Shown: positions 48,976-59,590, counted from the stretch's first letter. The stretch is 64,000 bases of DNA from Pannonibacter phragmitetus_B (GCF_050510895.1 NZ_JBNINT010000001.1:3348001-3412000), one strand, 5' to 3'. Program-made: numbers and translations. Notes: generated from the sequence alone by a model not told the origin.

Positions 48976-50661
48976 TCAGGCTGCGCGAACCTGATTGAGG
49001 AAGTCCGTCATCGCCTGCCGCATGCGGGCAGAGCGGTCATGAAGATCCTCAATGGCATGACGCATGTCCTCACTGATGGCGCCGGTTTGCTGTGCGGATG
49101 CACTGACGGTGCCGATGGAGTCTGTCACGCCATGGGTGCTGCTGGCTGCCTGCGAGACGTTGCGGGCAATCTCGTTGGTAGCTGCGTTCTGCTGCTCGGT
49201 CGCCGCAGCCATCGCCGTGGTGCGTTCGGAAATCAGCTTCACCATTTCCGCAACAGCGGCGGTTGCTTCAATTGACTCCGACGCAGCTGCGCGCATCTCG
49301 GAGATCTGGCTGTCAATTTCTTCGGTCGCCTTGGCGGTCTGCTCGGCCAGTGCCTTCACCTCGCTGGCGACAACCGCGAAGCCACGGCCAGCCTCACCCG
49401 CGCGGGCTGCCTCGATGGTGGCATTCAGGGCCAGCAGGTTGGTCTGATTGGCGATGTCGTTGATAAGACGCGTCACATCGCCGATGCGCACCACCACATC
49501 CTGCAGCTTTCCAACCGCCTGATTGGACCGGTCAACTTCAGTCTCTGCCTTGGCTGCAACCTTTGAGGCAGAGTGCACCTGCTCGTTGATCTCGGCGATG
49601 GAGGCAGAAAGCTCTTCCGTGGCACTGGCAACGGTGTTGACGTTGTTCGTCGTGTGCTGGGATGCCTCGGCAACGGACGCAGCCTGACTGTTTGTCTCGC
49701 TGGCGATGGACGCCAGAGAAGAGGCCGTACCCTTGAGGTTTGTCAGCCCGCCAATCATCTCGTCGGAGATGGAGAGCACGGCTTGCTCGAAGGAACTGGC
49801 AACCTCTCCCATGCCGCGTTTGCGCGCTTCCTCAGCTTCCGCGCGCTGGTGCTCTGCAGCGGCTTCAAGGTCACGGGTCCGCAACATGTTTTCACGGAAG
49901 ATCTCCATGGCACTGGCCATGTCGCCAATCTCGTCGCGCCGGTCACCCAGTTTTGCCTGTGCAGTCAGATCACCGCTGGCAAGCCGCCCGAGCACGACAG
50001 ACAGTGACTTCAATGGACGTGACACCAGCTGGTAGTTGAGGAAGCCGAACACGAGCGCGACAACCAGCATCAGCCCGGCACTGCCAAGGGAGATCATCCG
50101 GGCAGACGAAAGTGCCGCCTCTTCCTCCGCCCCAAGCTGCCTTGTGGCCGCATTCAGCGCCTCTTCCAGCTTGTGGATGCCGTCTGCGGCACGCGCATGC
50201 AAGGCGCGGCCTTCACCTGTCAGTTCCATCGCCCGCGCAAGATCAACTGTTTCCGGTGTGCGCATGTTCTGAACCTGCACCGCCACAAAGCCGGACTGCC
50301 AATCGGACCAGGCGGACTGCACCTCATCGGCCAGCGGAACAGCAGCCGGAACAAGAACAGCCACATGCTCGCGAATGCCCGACAATGCAGTGGTGATCTC
50401 GGGAGACTTCTCCTCGGACAGGCGCAGCCAATCCCGGTCACCTGTCAGAAGAAACGTCTTGAGGTCGAGATTCTGTTCGATGATCAGACCGTTGAGCTTA
50501 TCGATTTCCGACACGGTCTCGTTCAAGTCAGCTACTATTGAGACGGTGTGGCTGACTTCTACGGTTTTCTGGTAGGTCGTAAACCCGGCAATGGCGCTAA
50601 TCAGGGAGAGGCCCGCAAATGCCAGGATCCCTTTCTGCGTGACAGAAATATTCTTGAGCAT
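48976..50661 (-). CDS. Methyl-accepting chemotaxis protein (CHASE3-like sensor)
   Basis: 561 aa, intact. N-terminal membrane helix (about 10-30), a periplasmic helical CHASE3-like region (about 35-185, with KTFLLTGDRDWLRL), a second helix (about 190-210), HAMP (VSRPLKSLSVVLGRLASGDL) and the signalling domain with hairpin tip EAARAGEAGRGFAVVASEVK. No C-terminal CheR pentapeptide. AGGAGG precedes the ATG. Transcribed 14 nt after a secreted sensor-like gene, which suggests that protein works with it. Confidence 0.93.
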   Translation of the reverse strand: MLKNISVTQKGILAFAGLSLISAIAGFTTYQKTVEVSHTVSIVADLNETVSEIDKLNGLIIEQNLDLKTFLLTGDRDWLRLSEEKSPEITTALSGIREHVAVLVPAAVPLADEVQSAWSDWQSGFVAVQVQNMRTPETVDLARAMELTGEGRALHARAADGIHKLEEALNAATRQLGAEEEAALSSARMISLGSAGLMLVVALVFGFLNYQLVSRPLKSLSVVLGRLASGDLTAQAKLGDRRDEIGDMASAMEIFRENMLRTRDLEAAAEHQRAEAEEARKRGMGEVASSFEQAVLSISDEMIGGLTNLKGTASSLASIASETNSQAASVAEASQHTTNNVNTVASATEELSASIAEINEQVHSASKVAAKAETEVDRSNQAVGKLQDVVVRIGDVTRLINDIANQTNLLALNATIEAARAGEAGRGFAVVASEVKALAEQTAKATEEIDSQISEMRAAASESIEATAAVAEMVKLISERTTAMAAATEQQNAATNEIARNVSQAASSTHGVTDSIGTVSASAQQTGAISEDMRHAIEDLHDRSARMRQAMTDFLNQVRAA

Positions 50662-50674
50662 GTCTTGCCTCCTG

Positions 50675-51283
50675 TCAGCTGCCTGTGCCGGATCGGCGCT
50701 GCAGTTCGGTCAGGTTGAGGTCGATCGTGGCGGCCCCGATGGGCTTTCCACCATCCGGATCTGTCAGCGTCATGTTGACCTGCGTGACCCAGATCTTGCG
50801 CTCCTCATCCCATTCTGCCTCATCAACGAAAACGACATCGGCGCCAAGCGGAAACGTCTTCTGAAACTTCGCCTCATCACCTTGCCAGTAGTCGCCGGTG
50901 ATACTGCTCTGCCCTACGTTCAGGCCGTTCGCATCCATCACGAACATCTCGGCATAGAGCCCGAGGCTGCCAGCCTGCACACGCAAGAGATAGATCGAAA
51001 GCGGTGCCGAAAGGGTTGCAGAAATCAAGGGCTTGTCGGATCCCTCACGCTCGGCAACCCACTGCTTGTCCAGCGCCTCAATATCCGTCTGCGCGAGCTT
51101 TCCGCGCAACTGGTTCTGCGCCTTGATGGACAGAGGAACAATGGGGTTTTGCAGCGCCGTCCTGATCTCCTCGATCACCGCCGGCGTGATGAGCGCAGCC
51201 GTATCCGGCACTGCGGGCTGCGCCGCAGCCTGCAACCCGAATGCAGCCAGTCCTAGAAGTGGGGCTGCGTAGAGGTACTTCAT
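50675..51283 (-). CDS. Secreted PDC/Cache-like sensor protein
   Basis: 202 aa. Signal peptide (MKYLYAAPLLGLAAFGLQAA, cleavage near AQPAV). A helical part (VIEEIRTALQNPIVPLSIKA) is followed by a PDC-like ligand fold: AEMFVMDANGLNVGQSSITG, DYWQGDEAKFQKTFP, QVNMTLTDPDGGKPIGAATI. This resembles the extracellular sensor part of chemoreceptors, but as a free periplasmic protein. Located just upstream of the chemoreceptor gene and likely co-transcribed. No catalytic motif seen; ligand unknown. Confidence 0.72.
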   Translation of the reverse strand: MKYLYAAPLLGLAAFGLQAAAQPAVPDTAALITPAVIEEIRTALQNPIVPLSIKAQNQLRGKLAQTDIEALDKQWVAEREGSDKPLISATLSAPLSIYLLRVQAGSLGLYAEMFVMDANGLNVGQSSITGDYWQGDEAKFQKTFPLGADVVFVDEAEWDEERKIWVTQVNMTLTDPDGGKPIGAATIDLNLTELQRRSGTGS

Positions 51284-51472
51284 GTCATGCCTCGTATATT
51301 TTTATTTTCACGAGACTGAAAGAAGCGCGTTAAGAATGAATGAAACTGCTCAACGAAAGAACAGGCCGACCAAAATAAGAGCACATCTGGTCAAGAATAC
51401 TCAATCTGAAGTCAACAAGATCAAATTTGCATACAATTTCCAGGATCAATCCATTGTAAAATATGACAATAC
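51284..51472. other. AT-rich gap
   Basis: 189 nt, far richer in A+T than its surroundings. Contains the promoter of the secreted sensor gene (leftward). A short + strand reading frame rich in Lys/Asn crosses it into the SDR gene and looks like chance. No terminator found. Confidence 0.4.
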
Positions 51473-52327
51473 TCAATCGTTCAGCAAATTACGTAAGGAA
51501 ATTCTATAATCCCGGTAAAGCAACTGATACCCTAGTTCGCGCTTGATACGCTCGTTTGAAACACGCTTGTTCTCACCATAAAATGAACGAGCCATTTGTG
51601 ACAGTTCCGCCGTTTCGAAATCCTGTTCCGGCGGTGGTTGTACTCCCATGATTTCTGCAGCATAGGCAACCACATCCTGCGGCGGCGCGGGTTCATCATC
51701 GGTCACATTGTAAATCCGGGTGTTTGGCCGCTCGAGGGATGCTTCAAGCGCACCGGCAATGTCCTCGACACGGATGCGGTTGAACACCTGACCCGGCTTA
51801 ACAAGCCGTCTGGCCGTACCCTCACGCAGGTTCACGAGCGCATTGCGGCCCGGCCCGTAGATACCTGACAGACGGAAGATCTGCACCGGCAAATCCTCCT
51901 GTGCCGAAAACTCCAGCCAGGCGTTTTCGGCGGCCACTCGCTGCACTGACCGGCGCGACACCGGGCGGCAGGGCGTGTCTTCGTCCACCCAGGCGCCATC
52001 ATGGTCGCCGTAGACACCGACGGTGGAAAGATAGCCAATCCACTGCGGGCGGCCTCTGGCAACATCAGCGCCGTGATGGAGCAGAACCGGATCACCGGCC
52101 TCATCCGGTGCAATGGACTGGAGAATGTGGGTCGCGCTGGCCAATGCCGCGCCGATACCCTCACCCGGCTGCCTGCCGTCAAAAAGAAACGGCTGGACGC
52201 CCAGCGCCTTCAGCTGCTCTGCCTTGGCCCCGGATCGCGTGGTACCGCCGATCCAGCTGCAGCGGTGCCGGATGCGCTCAACAAAAGCCTTCGAGGAATA
52301 GCCGACTCCGAAGATGAACAGGCGCAT
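51473..52327 (-). CDS. SDR-family NAD(P)-dependent epimerase/oxidoreductase (YeeZ-like)
   Basis: 284 aa. RLFIFGVGYSSKAFVERI is the N-terminal dinucleotide loop. IGYLSTVGVYGDHDGAWVDE supplies the Ser and Tyr context, FRLSGIYGPGRNALVNL is the extended-SDR region, and FNRIRVEDIAGALEASLE follows. The usual Y-x-x-x-K is not obvious, as in other YeeZ-like proteins. Substrate unknown. 17 nt downstream of the TrmH-like gene. Confidence 0.82.
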   Translation of the reverse strand: MRLFIFGVGYSSKAFVERIRHRCSWIGGTTRSGAKAEQLKALGVQPFLFDGRQPGEGIGAALASATHILQSIAPDEAGDPVLLHHGADVARGRPQWIGYLSTVGVYGDHDGAWVDEDTPCRPVSRRSVQRVAAENAWLEFSAQEDLPVQIFRLSGIYGPGRNALVNLREGTARRLVKPGQVFNRIRVEDIAGALEASLERPNTRIYNVTDDEPAPPQDVVAYAAEIMGVQPPPEQDFETAELSQMARSFYGENKRVSNERIKRELGYQLLYRDYRISLRNLLND

Positions 52328-52344
52328 GGGTGTCTCCCGGATGG

Positions 52345-53178
52345 TCAGAGGCTGAGTTTCTTGCGGCGGATCTCGTAAAGCGTGATGCCGGTGGCGACGG
52401 CCAGATTGAGGCTATCGGCCTGACCAGCCTGCGGAATGCGCACCAGCGTCTTGCAGGCGGCCGCCAGATCATCGGAAAGGCCCTGCTGCTCGTTGCCCAT
52501 CACGAGCAGCGCCGGTTCCCGGTAATCCACCGTGCGGTAATCGACGGAACCGGCAAGGTGGGTGCCAGCCACAGTGCCCGGCCACTTGGCCATCACGGCC
52601 TTGAAGGCCTCGGCGGAGGTCTTGACCAGCGGCACATGGAAGAGCGAGCCCATGGTGGCACGCACGGCTTCCACCGCGAAGGGATCGGTACAGTCGCCGA
52701 TGAGGATCACGCCGGAAGCCCCCACCGCGTCAGCCGTGCGGATGATCGTGCCCAGATTGCCCGGATCACGCACCCGGTCGAGGGCAATCCAGACGGTGGA
52801 CTGGGCCGGGTCAATGCGGTCCAGCGGCGTCAGCTGCTGCTCATAGACGCCCACCACCATCTGCGGGTTCTCCTTGCGGGTGATGGCCTCAAGAATGGGC
52901 GTATTCACCTCAAGGATCAGCGCGCCGCGTGATTTGGCCGTGGCTGCCGCCTTCTGTGCGATCGGATTTTCACGCGCTTCCGGGCCGAGCGCCAGATAGC
53001 GAACGGTCCAGCCCGCATCGAGCGCATCCGTTGCCAGCTTGAGCCCTTCCGCCACGAAGAGACCGGATTGCGTCCGGTGCTTGCGCAGCGTGACGAGGCC
53101 CTTGATCTCCTTGATGATGGGGTTGGAATGGCTGGTGATCTGCTTCACCGCCCCCATGCGGGGTCTTTGCTCGCTCAT
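52345..53178 (-). CDS. TrmH/SpoU-family RNA 2'-O-methyltransferase
   Basis: 277 aa. N-terminal substrate-binding region (ITSHSNPIIKEIKGLVTLRK then GLFVAEGLKLATDAL) and SPOUT catalytic domain: ALDRVRDPGNLGTIIRTADA (motif 1), LLVMGNEQQGLSDDL (motif 2), RIPQAGQADSLNLAVATGI (motif 3). It likely methylates 23S rRNA or tRNA. The start ATG overlaps the stop of the upstream methyltransferase. Confidence 0.93.
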   Translation of the reverse strand: MSEQRPRMGAVKQITSHSNPIIKEIKGLVTLRKHRTQSGLFVAEGLKLATDALDAGWTVRYLALGPEARENPIAQKAAATAKSRGALILEVNTPILEAITRKENPQMVVGVYEQQLTPLDRIDPAQSTVWIALDRVRDPGNLGTIIRTADAVGASGVILIGDCTDPFAVEAVRATMGSLFHVPLVKTSAEAFKAVMAKWPGTVAGTHLAGSVDYRTVDYREPALLVMGNEQQGLSDDLAAACKTLVRIPQAGQADSLNLAVATGITLYEIRRKKLSL

Positions 53179-54241
53179 GCGCCGCTCCAGCGGGAAAAGA
53201 GGGATGTGGACAGGCAGCGCTCGCCCTTTTCCTCGCGGATGACAAGCTCGCCGGATTCCAGCAGGCCCCCTGCTTCGACAGGGTTTCAGCCATCAGCTCA
53301 TGGACGGAGAGGAACGATGCACGGATGGCATAGGCCGTCAGGATCATGAACAGGGCGTTGGGAGACAGCAGCTGGCGCAGCATGTCCAGCATTTCAGGCA
53401 GGTTGACGAACAGATCCCAGACTTCGCCCTTTGGCCCGCGGCCATATTTCGGCGGATCCAGGATGATGCCGTCATAAGTGCTGCCGCGCCGCACTTCGCG
53501 CGCCACGAACTTGCTGGCATCTTCCAGGATCCAGCGGATGGGCAGATCGCCAAGGCCGGAGAGGTCCTGATTTTCACGGGCGTAGGCGATCGCCTTCTTC
53601 GAAGCATCCACATGGGTGACATGAGCGCCAGCCGCAGCCGGCAGCAGCGAGGCAAGGCCAGTGTAGCCGAAAAGGTTCAGAACCTTGACCTGACGGCCGG
53701 GTTCGGCGGCGCGTGCCGCGCGAACCTTCTCCATTACCCAGTCCCAGTGTGGGGCCTGCTCAGGAAACACGCCCACATGGCGGAAGGACATGAAGCGGCC
53801 GAGATAGCGCGCGGGGCCGTAGGCCATTTCCCAGGTCTCGGGCACGCTGCCAGCGAACTTCCAGCGGCCTGGGCCTTCTTCGTCAACGTCGCCGGTAAAG
53901 ACCGCGTCCGCCCTGTCCCACACAGACTGCTTGAGGCGAGGCAGGCCCATAGCCTGCGGCTCTGGCCGGACAACGGTAAAGCGGCCATAGCGCTCCAGCT
54001 TCTGCCCGCGCCCCATGTCCAGCAGGGCATAGTCCTTCCACCCGGCCGTTTCGAGGATCACCGGCCAGCGGGCCGCGGGCGGCAGCCCCGGACGGGCCGC
54101 AGCAGAAACGGCAGCCCCGCGCTCTGGCAAGGAGGCATGGCCGGTATCAACGGCGGCGGCGGGCTTTTGCGGGGTTTGAGGGGCCTGGGCCACGGGCAAA
54201 ACTTTCCGGAAGTCTCGATAACACGGTATAGTCTCAGCCAT
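53175..54241 (-). CDS. RlmI-like class I SAM-dependent rRNA methyltransferase (frame broken)
   Basis: About 355 aa. VLNLFGYTGLASLLPAAAGA is the SAM-binding motif I, THVDASKKAIAYARENQDL motif II, and DGIILDPPKYGRGPKGEVWD holds D-P-P-K (motif IV). The frame breaks at CCCCC 53266-53270; one extra base gives GGLLESGELVIREEKG and a TGA at 53175-53177 that overlaps the next gene's ATG. The N-terminal PUA domain of E. coli RlmI is replaced by a short unrelated segment. Two RNA methyltransferases in tandem suggest a ribosome-modification operon. Confidence 0.88.
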
Positions 54242-54429
54242 TAGGGCGGAGCGGGCCTGCGGTCAATCGGCTAGCCCTGATTTATGCGCCCTGCGAAAAC
54301 TGCCCTAAGGGACATAGCTGACTGGACTTGAGATTGAAATTCCTACAGAAATTACTTTGACAACCTGGTGCGAATTTGATCGGCTGCGCCCATACAGGGT
54401 GATTGAAGCATCATGTCGGGGAGGATTAG

Positions 54430-55398
54430 ATGCTGCCGGGTTCTCATGATCCCATGCGCAGGCACGCTGACAGGGTGCGGGAAACGGTCGATAACAACGG
54501 CTGCGCGGCGCATTCGCTTGTCGCTGCTTCCTGGCGCCGCTCGATGTTGTATCACGGCCTTGACCCCAACATGGACCGGCCTGCCGAGCGGGTGGAGGAG
54601 CAGACGCTTGCGCAAGCGCGCGACCGGATGGGAAGCCTGCTCGAGATCGCCGTGCCTACCCTGGACAGGCTGAATGCAACGCTTGCGCCCAGCGGCTGCA
54701 GCATCCTGCTGAGTGACAGGGATGGCCTGTTACTGGAGACCCGCGAAGCGCCAGGTGATCAGAGCGAATTTGCCCGCTGGGGCCTGACGGCAGGCGGTGT
54801 CTGGAGCGAGGCGCAGCAAGGCACCAACGGCATTGGCACCTGTGCCATCGAGAAGCGGCCGGTCATCGTGCACCAGGATCAGCACTTCCGCGTCAGCAAC
54901 ACGGAAATAAGCTGCATTGCCGCGCCGATCTTCGATCATCTTGGCGACCTTGCCGCAGTGCTGGACATTTCCAGTTGCAGGCGCGACCTCACCCTCCCCT
55001 ATGCGCAGGTGCTCGGGATGGTGGTCACGGAAAGCGCCCGGGCCATGGAGAGCGACCTGTTCCGGATGGCCTACCCTGGCTGCCGGATTGTCGTGGCCAA
55101 GGGACACGGACACGGCGGCGTCTCTCTTCTGGCGCTGGATCCCGATGATGTAATCACCGGTGCGACCCGTCTTGCCCGCAAGACGCTTGGCCTGACCGAC
55201 GCCGTTCTCGCCTCTGCTCCAGGCGCCGCCGCCTATCTCGGCACCGTTGCGGAGGAAGACCCTCGCGCGGCGGAAAAGGCCGCGCTGCGCCGGGCGCTCG
55301 CCAGGGCGAAAGGCAATGTTTCGGCCGCCGCCCGAGACCTTGGCATCAGCCGGGCCACCATGTACCGCAAGATGGGCGTGTTCGGCCTCGACGGCTGA
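54430..55398 (+). CDS. GAF-domain transcriptional regulator with Fis-type HTH, no AAA+ domain
   Basis: 322 aa. N-terminal AcoR-like region (SWRRSMLYHGLDPNMDRPAE), GAF domain (about 75-190; GTNGIGTCAIEKRPVIVHQD, APIFDHLGDLAAVLDISS) and a C-terminal Fis HTH (ALARAKGNVSAAARDLGISR). The sigma-54-interacting AAA+ domain of AcoR is absent, so it cannot open sigma-54 promoters by the usual route. It is next to, and on the same strand as, the cox genes, whose expression it may control. Confidence 0.87.
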   Translation: MLPGSHDPMRRHADRVRETVDNNGCAAHSLVAASWRRSMLYHGLDPNMDRPAERVEEQTLAQARDRMGSLLEIAVPTLDRLNATLAPSGCSILLSDRDGLLLETREAPGDQSEFARWGLTAGGVWSEAQQGTNGIGTCAIEKRPVIVHQDQHFRVSNTEISCIAAPIFDHLGDLAAVLDISSCRRDLTLPYAQVLGMVVTESARAMESDLFRMAYPGCRIVVAKGHGHGGVSLLALDPDDVITGATRLARKTLGLTDAVLASAPGAAAYLGTVAEEDPRAAEKAALRRALARAKGNVSAAARDLGISRATMYRKMGVFGLDG

Positions 55399-55773
55399 CA
55401 CTCCCGCACCTGTCTCAAATCTGCGACAGATCCGGCATGCTTTATTGCCGCGCAGGTCTTTTCCCTTAAACAGGAGCGGCGCACACTTCGGGTCCTTGCC
55501 GGGCAGGTGGCAGCCCGGCAGCTCAGGGAGGAGCGCAAGGCCGCACGGGGCAGACAGGACGCGCGAAAGTGACGTCTACCCGGCTCTGGCCTCAATCTTT
55601 CTTCTTTCTCTCCATGGGCTTGCCAGCTGCGTTCCAGTCCGGCACCCTTGGGAAGACGCAAGACAAGAGCCATATGGGAAGAGCAGACTGCGGACGGCAT
55701 GTGGATGGAGAGCCATCGCAGGCGCCAGAGCTGCGGCAAGCCTGCCCCCAAGGAGAGAGAGGCACGAAACACA
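55399..55773 (+). promoter_or_regulatory. Upstream region of the cox genes with a TGTC-N10-GACA dyad
   Basis: 375 nt without a convincing gene between the GAF/Fis regulator and coxG. A dyad CTGTC...GACAG spans 55410-55429, just past the regulator stop, a plausible operator. A purine-rich AAGGAGAGAGAGG precedes the coxG ATG. No clear -35/-10 was found, and the GGCA...TTGC pair at 55434-55448 has the wrong spacing for sigma-54. Confidence 0.4.
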
Positions 55774-56475
55774 ATGGACATGACAGGGGAATACCGCATC
55801 CCGGCACCGCGCACCGATGTCTGGAATGCCCTGAACGATCCGGACGTGCTGAAAGCATGCATTCCTGGCTGCGACAGCCTGGAGATGACCTCGCCCACGG
55901 AAATGACGGCAGCCGTCACTGCCAAGATCGGTCCTGTGAAGGCCAAGTTCCAGGGCGCAGTCACGCTTGAGAACCTCAATCCGCCGGAAAGCTATACCAT
56001 TGCCGGAGAGGGCAAGGGCGGCGTCGCCGGTTTTGCAAAAGGTTCCGCTGATGTGCACCTTGCCGAAGACGGCGGGGACACCATCCTCAGCTACACCGTG
56101 AAAGCACAGGTCGGCGGCAAGCTGGCCCAGCTGGGCAGCCGCCTGATCGACAGCACCGCCCGCAAGATGGCCGATGAGTTCTTCGGCAACTTCTCGCAGA
56201 TGGTTGCCGGAAACGCCGCAGCCACAGAAACGGCCGAGGATGGCGAGCCTGACGCGGGCACGCTGGAAGAAGCCCGGACGCTGGCCATGGAGCACGCAGG
56301 TGACGCCGTGGTCCATGCTGTCGAGGACGTGGAAAAGAAAATCGGACACGCCGTGCATGAGGCTGAGGAGACAGTCGAGGTTGCGGCGGCGAAGGGAAGC
56401 TATGGCGGCCCCATGGTCTGGGGCCTTGCCGCACTGGCGGTGGTGATCATCATCCTCGCCGTCATGAGCATATGA
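55774..56475 (+). CDS. coxG: CoxG-like SRPBCC protein with C-terminal membrane anchor
   Basis: 233 aa from the ATG at 55774. CO dehydrogenase subunit G (CoxG) fold in the first 150 residues: GEYRIPAPRTDVWNALNDPD, VLKACIPGCDSLEMTSPTEM, VSAQ-type strand SYTVKAQVGGKLAQLGSRLI and MADEFFGNFSQ. An Ala/Glu-rich linker (about 155-210) and one C-terminal membrane helix (VWGLAALAVVIIILAVMSI) follow. CoxG is thought to recruit the dehydrogenase to the membrane, which fits this anchor. Confidence 0.9.
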   Translation: MDMTGEYRIPAPRTDVWNALNDPDVLKACIPGCDSLEMTSPTEMTAAVTAKIGPVKAKFQGAVTLENLNPPESYTIAGEGKGGVAGFAKGSADVHLAEDGGDTILSYTVKAQVGGKLAQLGSRLIDSTARKMADEFFGNFSQMVAGNAAATETAEDGEPDAGTLEEARTLAMEHAGDAVVHAVEDVEKKIGHAVHEAEETVEVAAAKGSYGGPMVWGLAALAVVIIILAVMSI

Positions 56476-56543
56476 GGAGCATGAGATACGATTTCCCCGC
56501 TGGTGACGCGACCGGAGAGCGGGAACAATTGAGGGAGGTATGA

Positions 56544-57032
<489 letters not shown>

Positions 57033-57043
57033 GACCAGCCCTT

Positions 57044-57071
57044 GCGGCGCTTGAGCCTCTCAAGGCGCCGC
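57044..57071 (+). other. Intercistronic hairpin between coxS and coxL
   Basis: GCGGCGCTTGAG (57044-57055) pairs with CTCAAGGCGCCGC (57059-57071) with a single bulged G and a 3-nt loop. It lies 12 nt after the coxS stop in a 195-nt gap. There is no T-run, so it may stabilise or attenuate the mRNA between subunits. Confidence 0.5.
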
Positions 57072-57227
57072 CGAGCATCCCCATCCGTGCGGACGCGAAA
57101 CCTGCACGGCACATGACAAGCCGAAGGCCGGACACATGCCGTGAGGAGGCGGCGTCCGGCCCTGCGGAACACGGAAACGGCCTGCGGGCAAAGGCCTGGC
57201 AGGAAACCTGTCTGAGGGAGTTATGCC

Positions 57228-59590
57228 ATGGGAGTTCAAGGCATTGGCGCACGTGCGCTGCGCAAGGAAGACAAGCGTTTCATCACCGGCAAGGGCCGGT
57301 ATACCGATGACATGACCGCACCGCGCATGACCTATGCGGCCTTCGTGCGGTCGCCCCACGCCCACGCCCGCATCACCGGCATCGACGCCAGCGCCGCGCT
57401 GGAGATGGAAGGCGTCGAGGCAGTGCTGACCGGCGAGCAGCTGGTGGGGGATGGCGTTGGCAATCTGATCTGCGGCTGGATGATCCACTCGCGCGACGGC
57501 AGCCCGATGAAGATGGGCGCCTGGCGCGCGCTGGAGCCGGAAACCGTGCGCTATGCCGGTCAGGCGGTGGCCGTGGTCATCGCCGAGACGCTGGGCCAGG
57601 CCCGCGATGCCGCCGAAGCCGTGCAGGTGTCCTATGAGGAGCTGCCGGTGGTGATTGATCCGGTGGCAGCTCTCGAGCCGGGCGCGCCGCAGCTGCACCC
57701 GGAAGCGCCGGGCAACCTGATCTACGACTGGGTGATCGGCGATGAGGCGGCCACCAATGCCGCCTTCGAAAAGGCCGCCCATGTGACGCGGATGGACATC
57801 ACCAACAACCGGCTGGTGCCCAACCCGATGGAGCCGCGTGCCGCACTGGCCGACTACGACACTGCCGAAGAGCATTTCACCCTGCACACCACATCGCAGA
57901 ACCCGCATGTGGCGCGCCTGGTGCTCTCCGCCTTCTACAACATCGCGCCCGAGCACAAGCTGCGCGTGATCGCGCCGGATGTGGGCGGTGGTTTCGGCTC
58001 CAAGATCTACATCTACCCGGAAGAGATGGTCTGCCTGTGGGCCTCCAAGCGCACGGGCCGTCCGGTGAAATGGGTCTGCGACCGCACGGAAGCCTTCCTC
58101 ACCGATGCTCATGGCCGCGATCACCGCTCCCATGCGGAGCTGGCCCTCGATGCCAATCACAAGGTCATCGGCCTCAGGGTCAGCACGGTGGCGAACCTCG
58201 GCGCCTACATGTCGTTGTTCTCCTCCTCCGTTCCGACCTATCTCTACGCCACGCTGCTTTCGGGCCAGTATGACATCCCGGCCATCCACTGCAATGTGAA
58301 GGCCGTCTACACCAACACCACACCGGTTGATGCCTATCGTGGTGCGGGGCGCCCTGAGGCCACCTATCTGATCGAGCGCATCATGGAGACGGCAGCGCGT
58401 GAGGTCGGGCTCGACCCGGCCGAGTTCCGCCGCCGCAACTTCATCCGCAGCTTCCCGCATCAGACACCCGTCATCATGTGCTATGACGCGGGCGACTATG
58501 ACGCGACGCTGGACGCTGCGCTCAAGGCCATCGACTATGCCGGTTTCCCGGCCCGCAAAGCGGAAGCCGCCCGTAAGGGCAAGCTGCGCGGCATCGGCCT
58601 GTCCTGCTACATTGAGGCCTGCGGCATTGCCCCTTCGGCGGCTGTCGGCTCGCTGGGCGCAGGCGTCGGTCTTTGGGAGTCGGCGGAAGTGCGGGTCAAT
58701 CCGGTCGGTACCATCGAGGTGCTCACCGGCTCGCATAGCCATGGCCAGGGCCACGAAACCACCTTTGCCCAGCTTGTGGCCGAGCGCTTCGGCGTCGATA
58801 CGGACACTGTGTCCATCGTTCATGGCGATACGGACAAGGTCCAGTTCGGCATGGGCACCTATGGTTCGCGCTCCGGCGCGGTCGGCATGTCGGCCATCGT
58901 CAAGGCGCTGGACAAGGTGGAGGCCAAGGCCAAGAAGATCGCCGCGCATCTGATGGAAGCAGCCGAGGGCGATGTGGTGTTTGAAGGTGGCGAGCTGAAA
59001 GTGGCCGGCACCGACAAGTCCCTGCCCTTCTTCCAGGTGGCACTCGCCGCCTACACCGCTCACAATCTCCCGGCTGGCATGGAACCGGGGCTGAAGGAGG
59101 GGCATTCTACGATCCCACCAACTTCACCTTCCCCGCAGGCACCTATGTCTGCGAGGTGGAGATAGATCCGGAGACCGGCAAGACCGCCATCGTCAACTTC
59201 GTGGCCGCCGATGATTTCGGCAAGATCATCAATCCGATGATCGTGGAAGGCCAGGTGCATGGCGGGCTGACGCAGGGCATCGGCCAGGCGCTGCTGGAAA
59301 ACGCAGCCTATGACGAGGGCGGACAGCTTCTGACCGGCTCCTTCATGGACTACGCCATGCCGCGCGCCGATGATGTGCCGTCCTACACGCTGCTGACGAC
59401 CGAGACCATCTGCCCGGGCAACCCGCTCGGCATGAAGGGTTGCGGCGAGGCCGGCGCCATCGGCTCGCCTCCGGCTGTCATCAACGCCATCACGGATGCG
59501 CTCGGCATTCGCGACCTTGCCATGCCCGCCACGCCCCAGCGGGTGTGGGAGGCGATCCGCAACGCAAGCCAGCCTCTGGCGGCTGAGTGA
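57228..59590 (+). CDS. coxL: CoxL-like large (molybdopterin) subunit, form II (frame broken)
   Basis: About 787 aa. Xanthine-dehydrogenase-family large subunit: GARALRKEDKRFITGKGRYT at the start, APDVGGGFGSKIYIYPEEMV, and the active-site loop AYRGAGRPEATYLIERIM. A-Y-R-G-A-G-R is the form II signature; form I CO dehydrogenase has A-Y-x-C-S-F-R. A missing G at GGGG 59099-59102 shifts the last 165 residues, which hold KGCGEAGAIGSPPAVINAI (catalytic Glu). The substrate is therefore uncertain: CO, or another hydroxylated compound. Confidence 0.93.

Noticed and set aside
51282..51509. 75-codon + strand frame in the AT-rich gap
   Set aside because: Lys/Asn-rich composition expected of AT-rich noncoding DNA, no ribosome-binding site, and it runs into the end of the SDR gene.
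55434..55448. Sigma-54 promoter ahead of coxG
   Set aside because: The GG and GC dinucleotides are one base too far apart, and the neighbouring regulator lacks the AAA+ domain needed to activate sigma-54.
57060..59105. 681-codon open frame on the - strand opposite coxL
   Set aside because: Shadow of coxL, no recognisable motifs.
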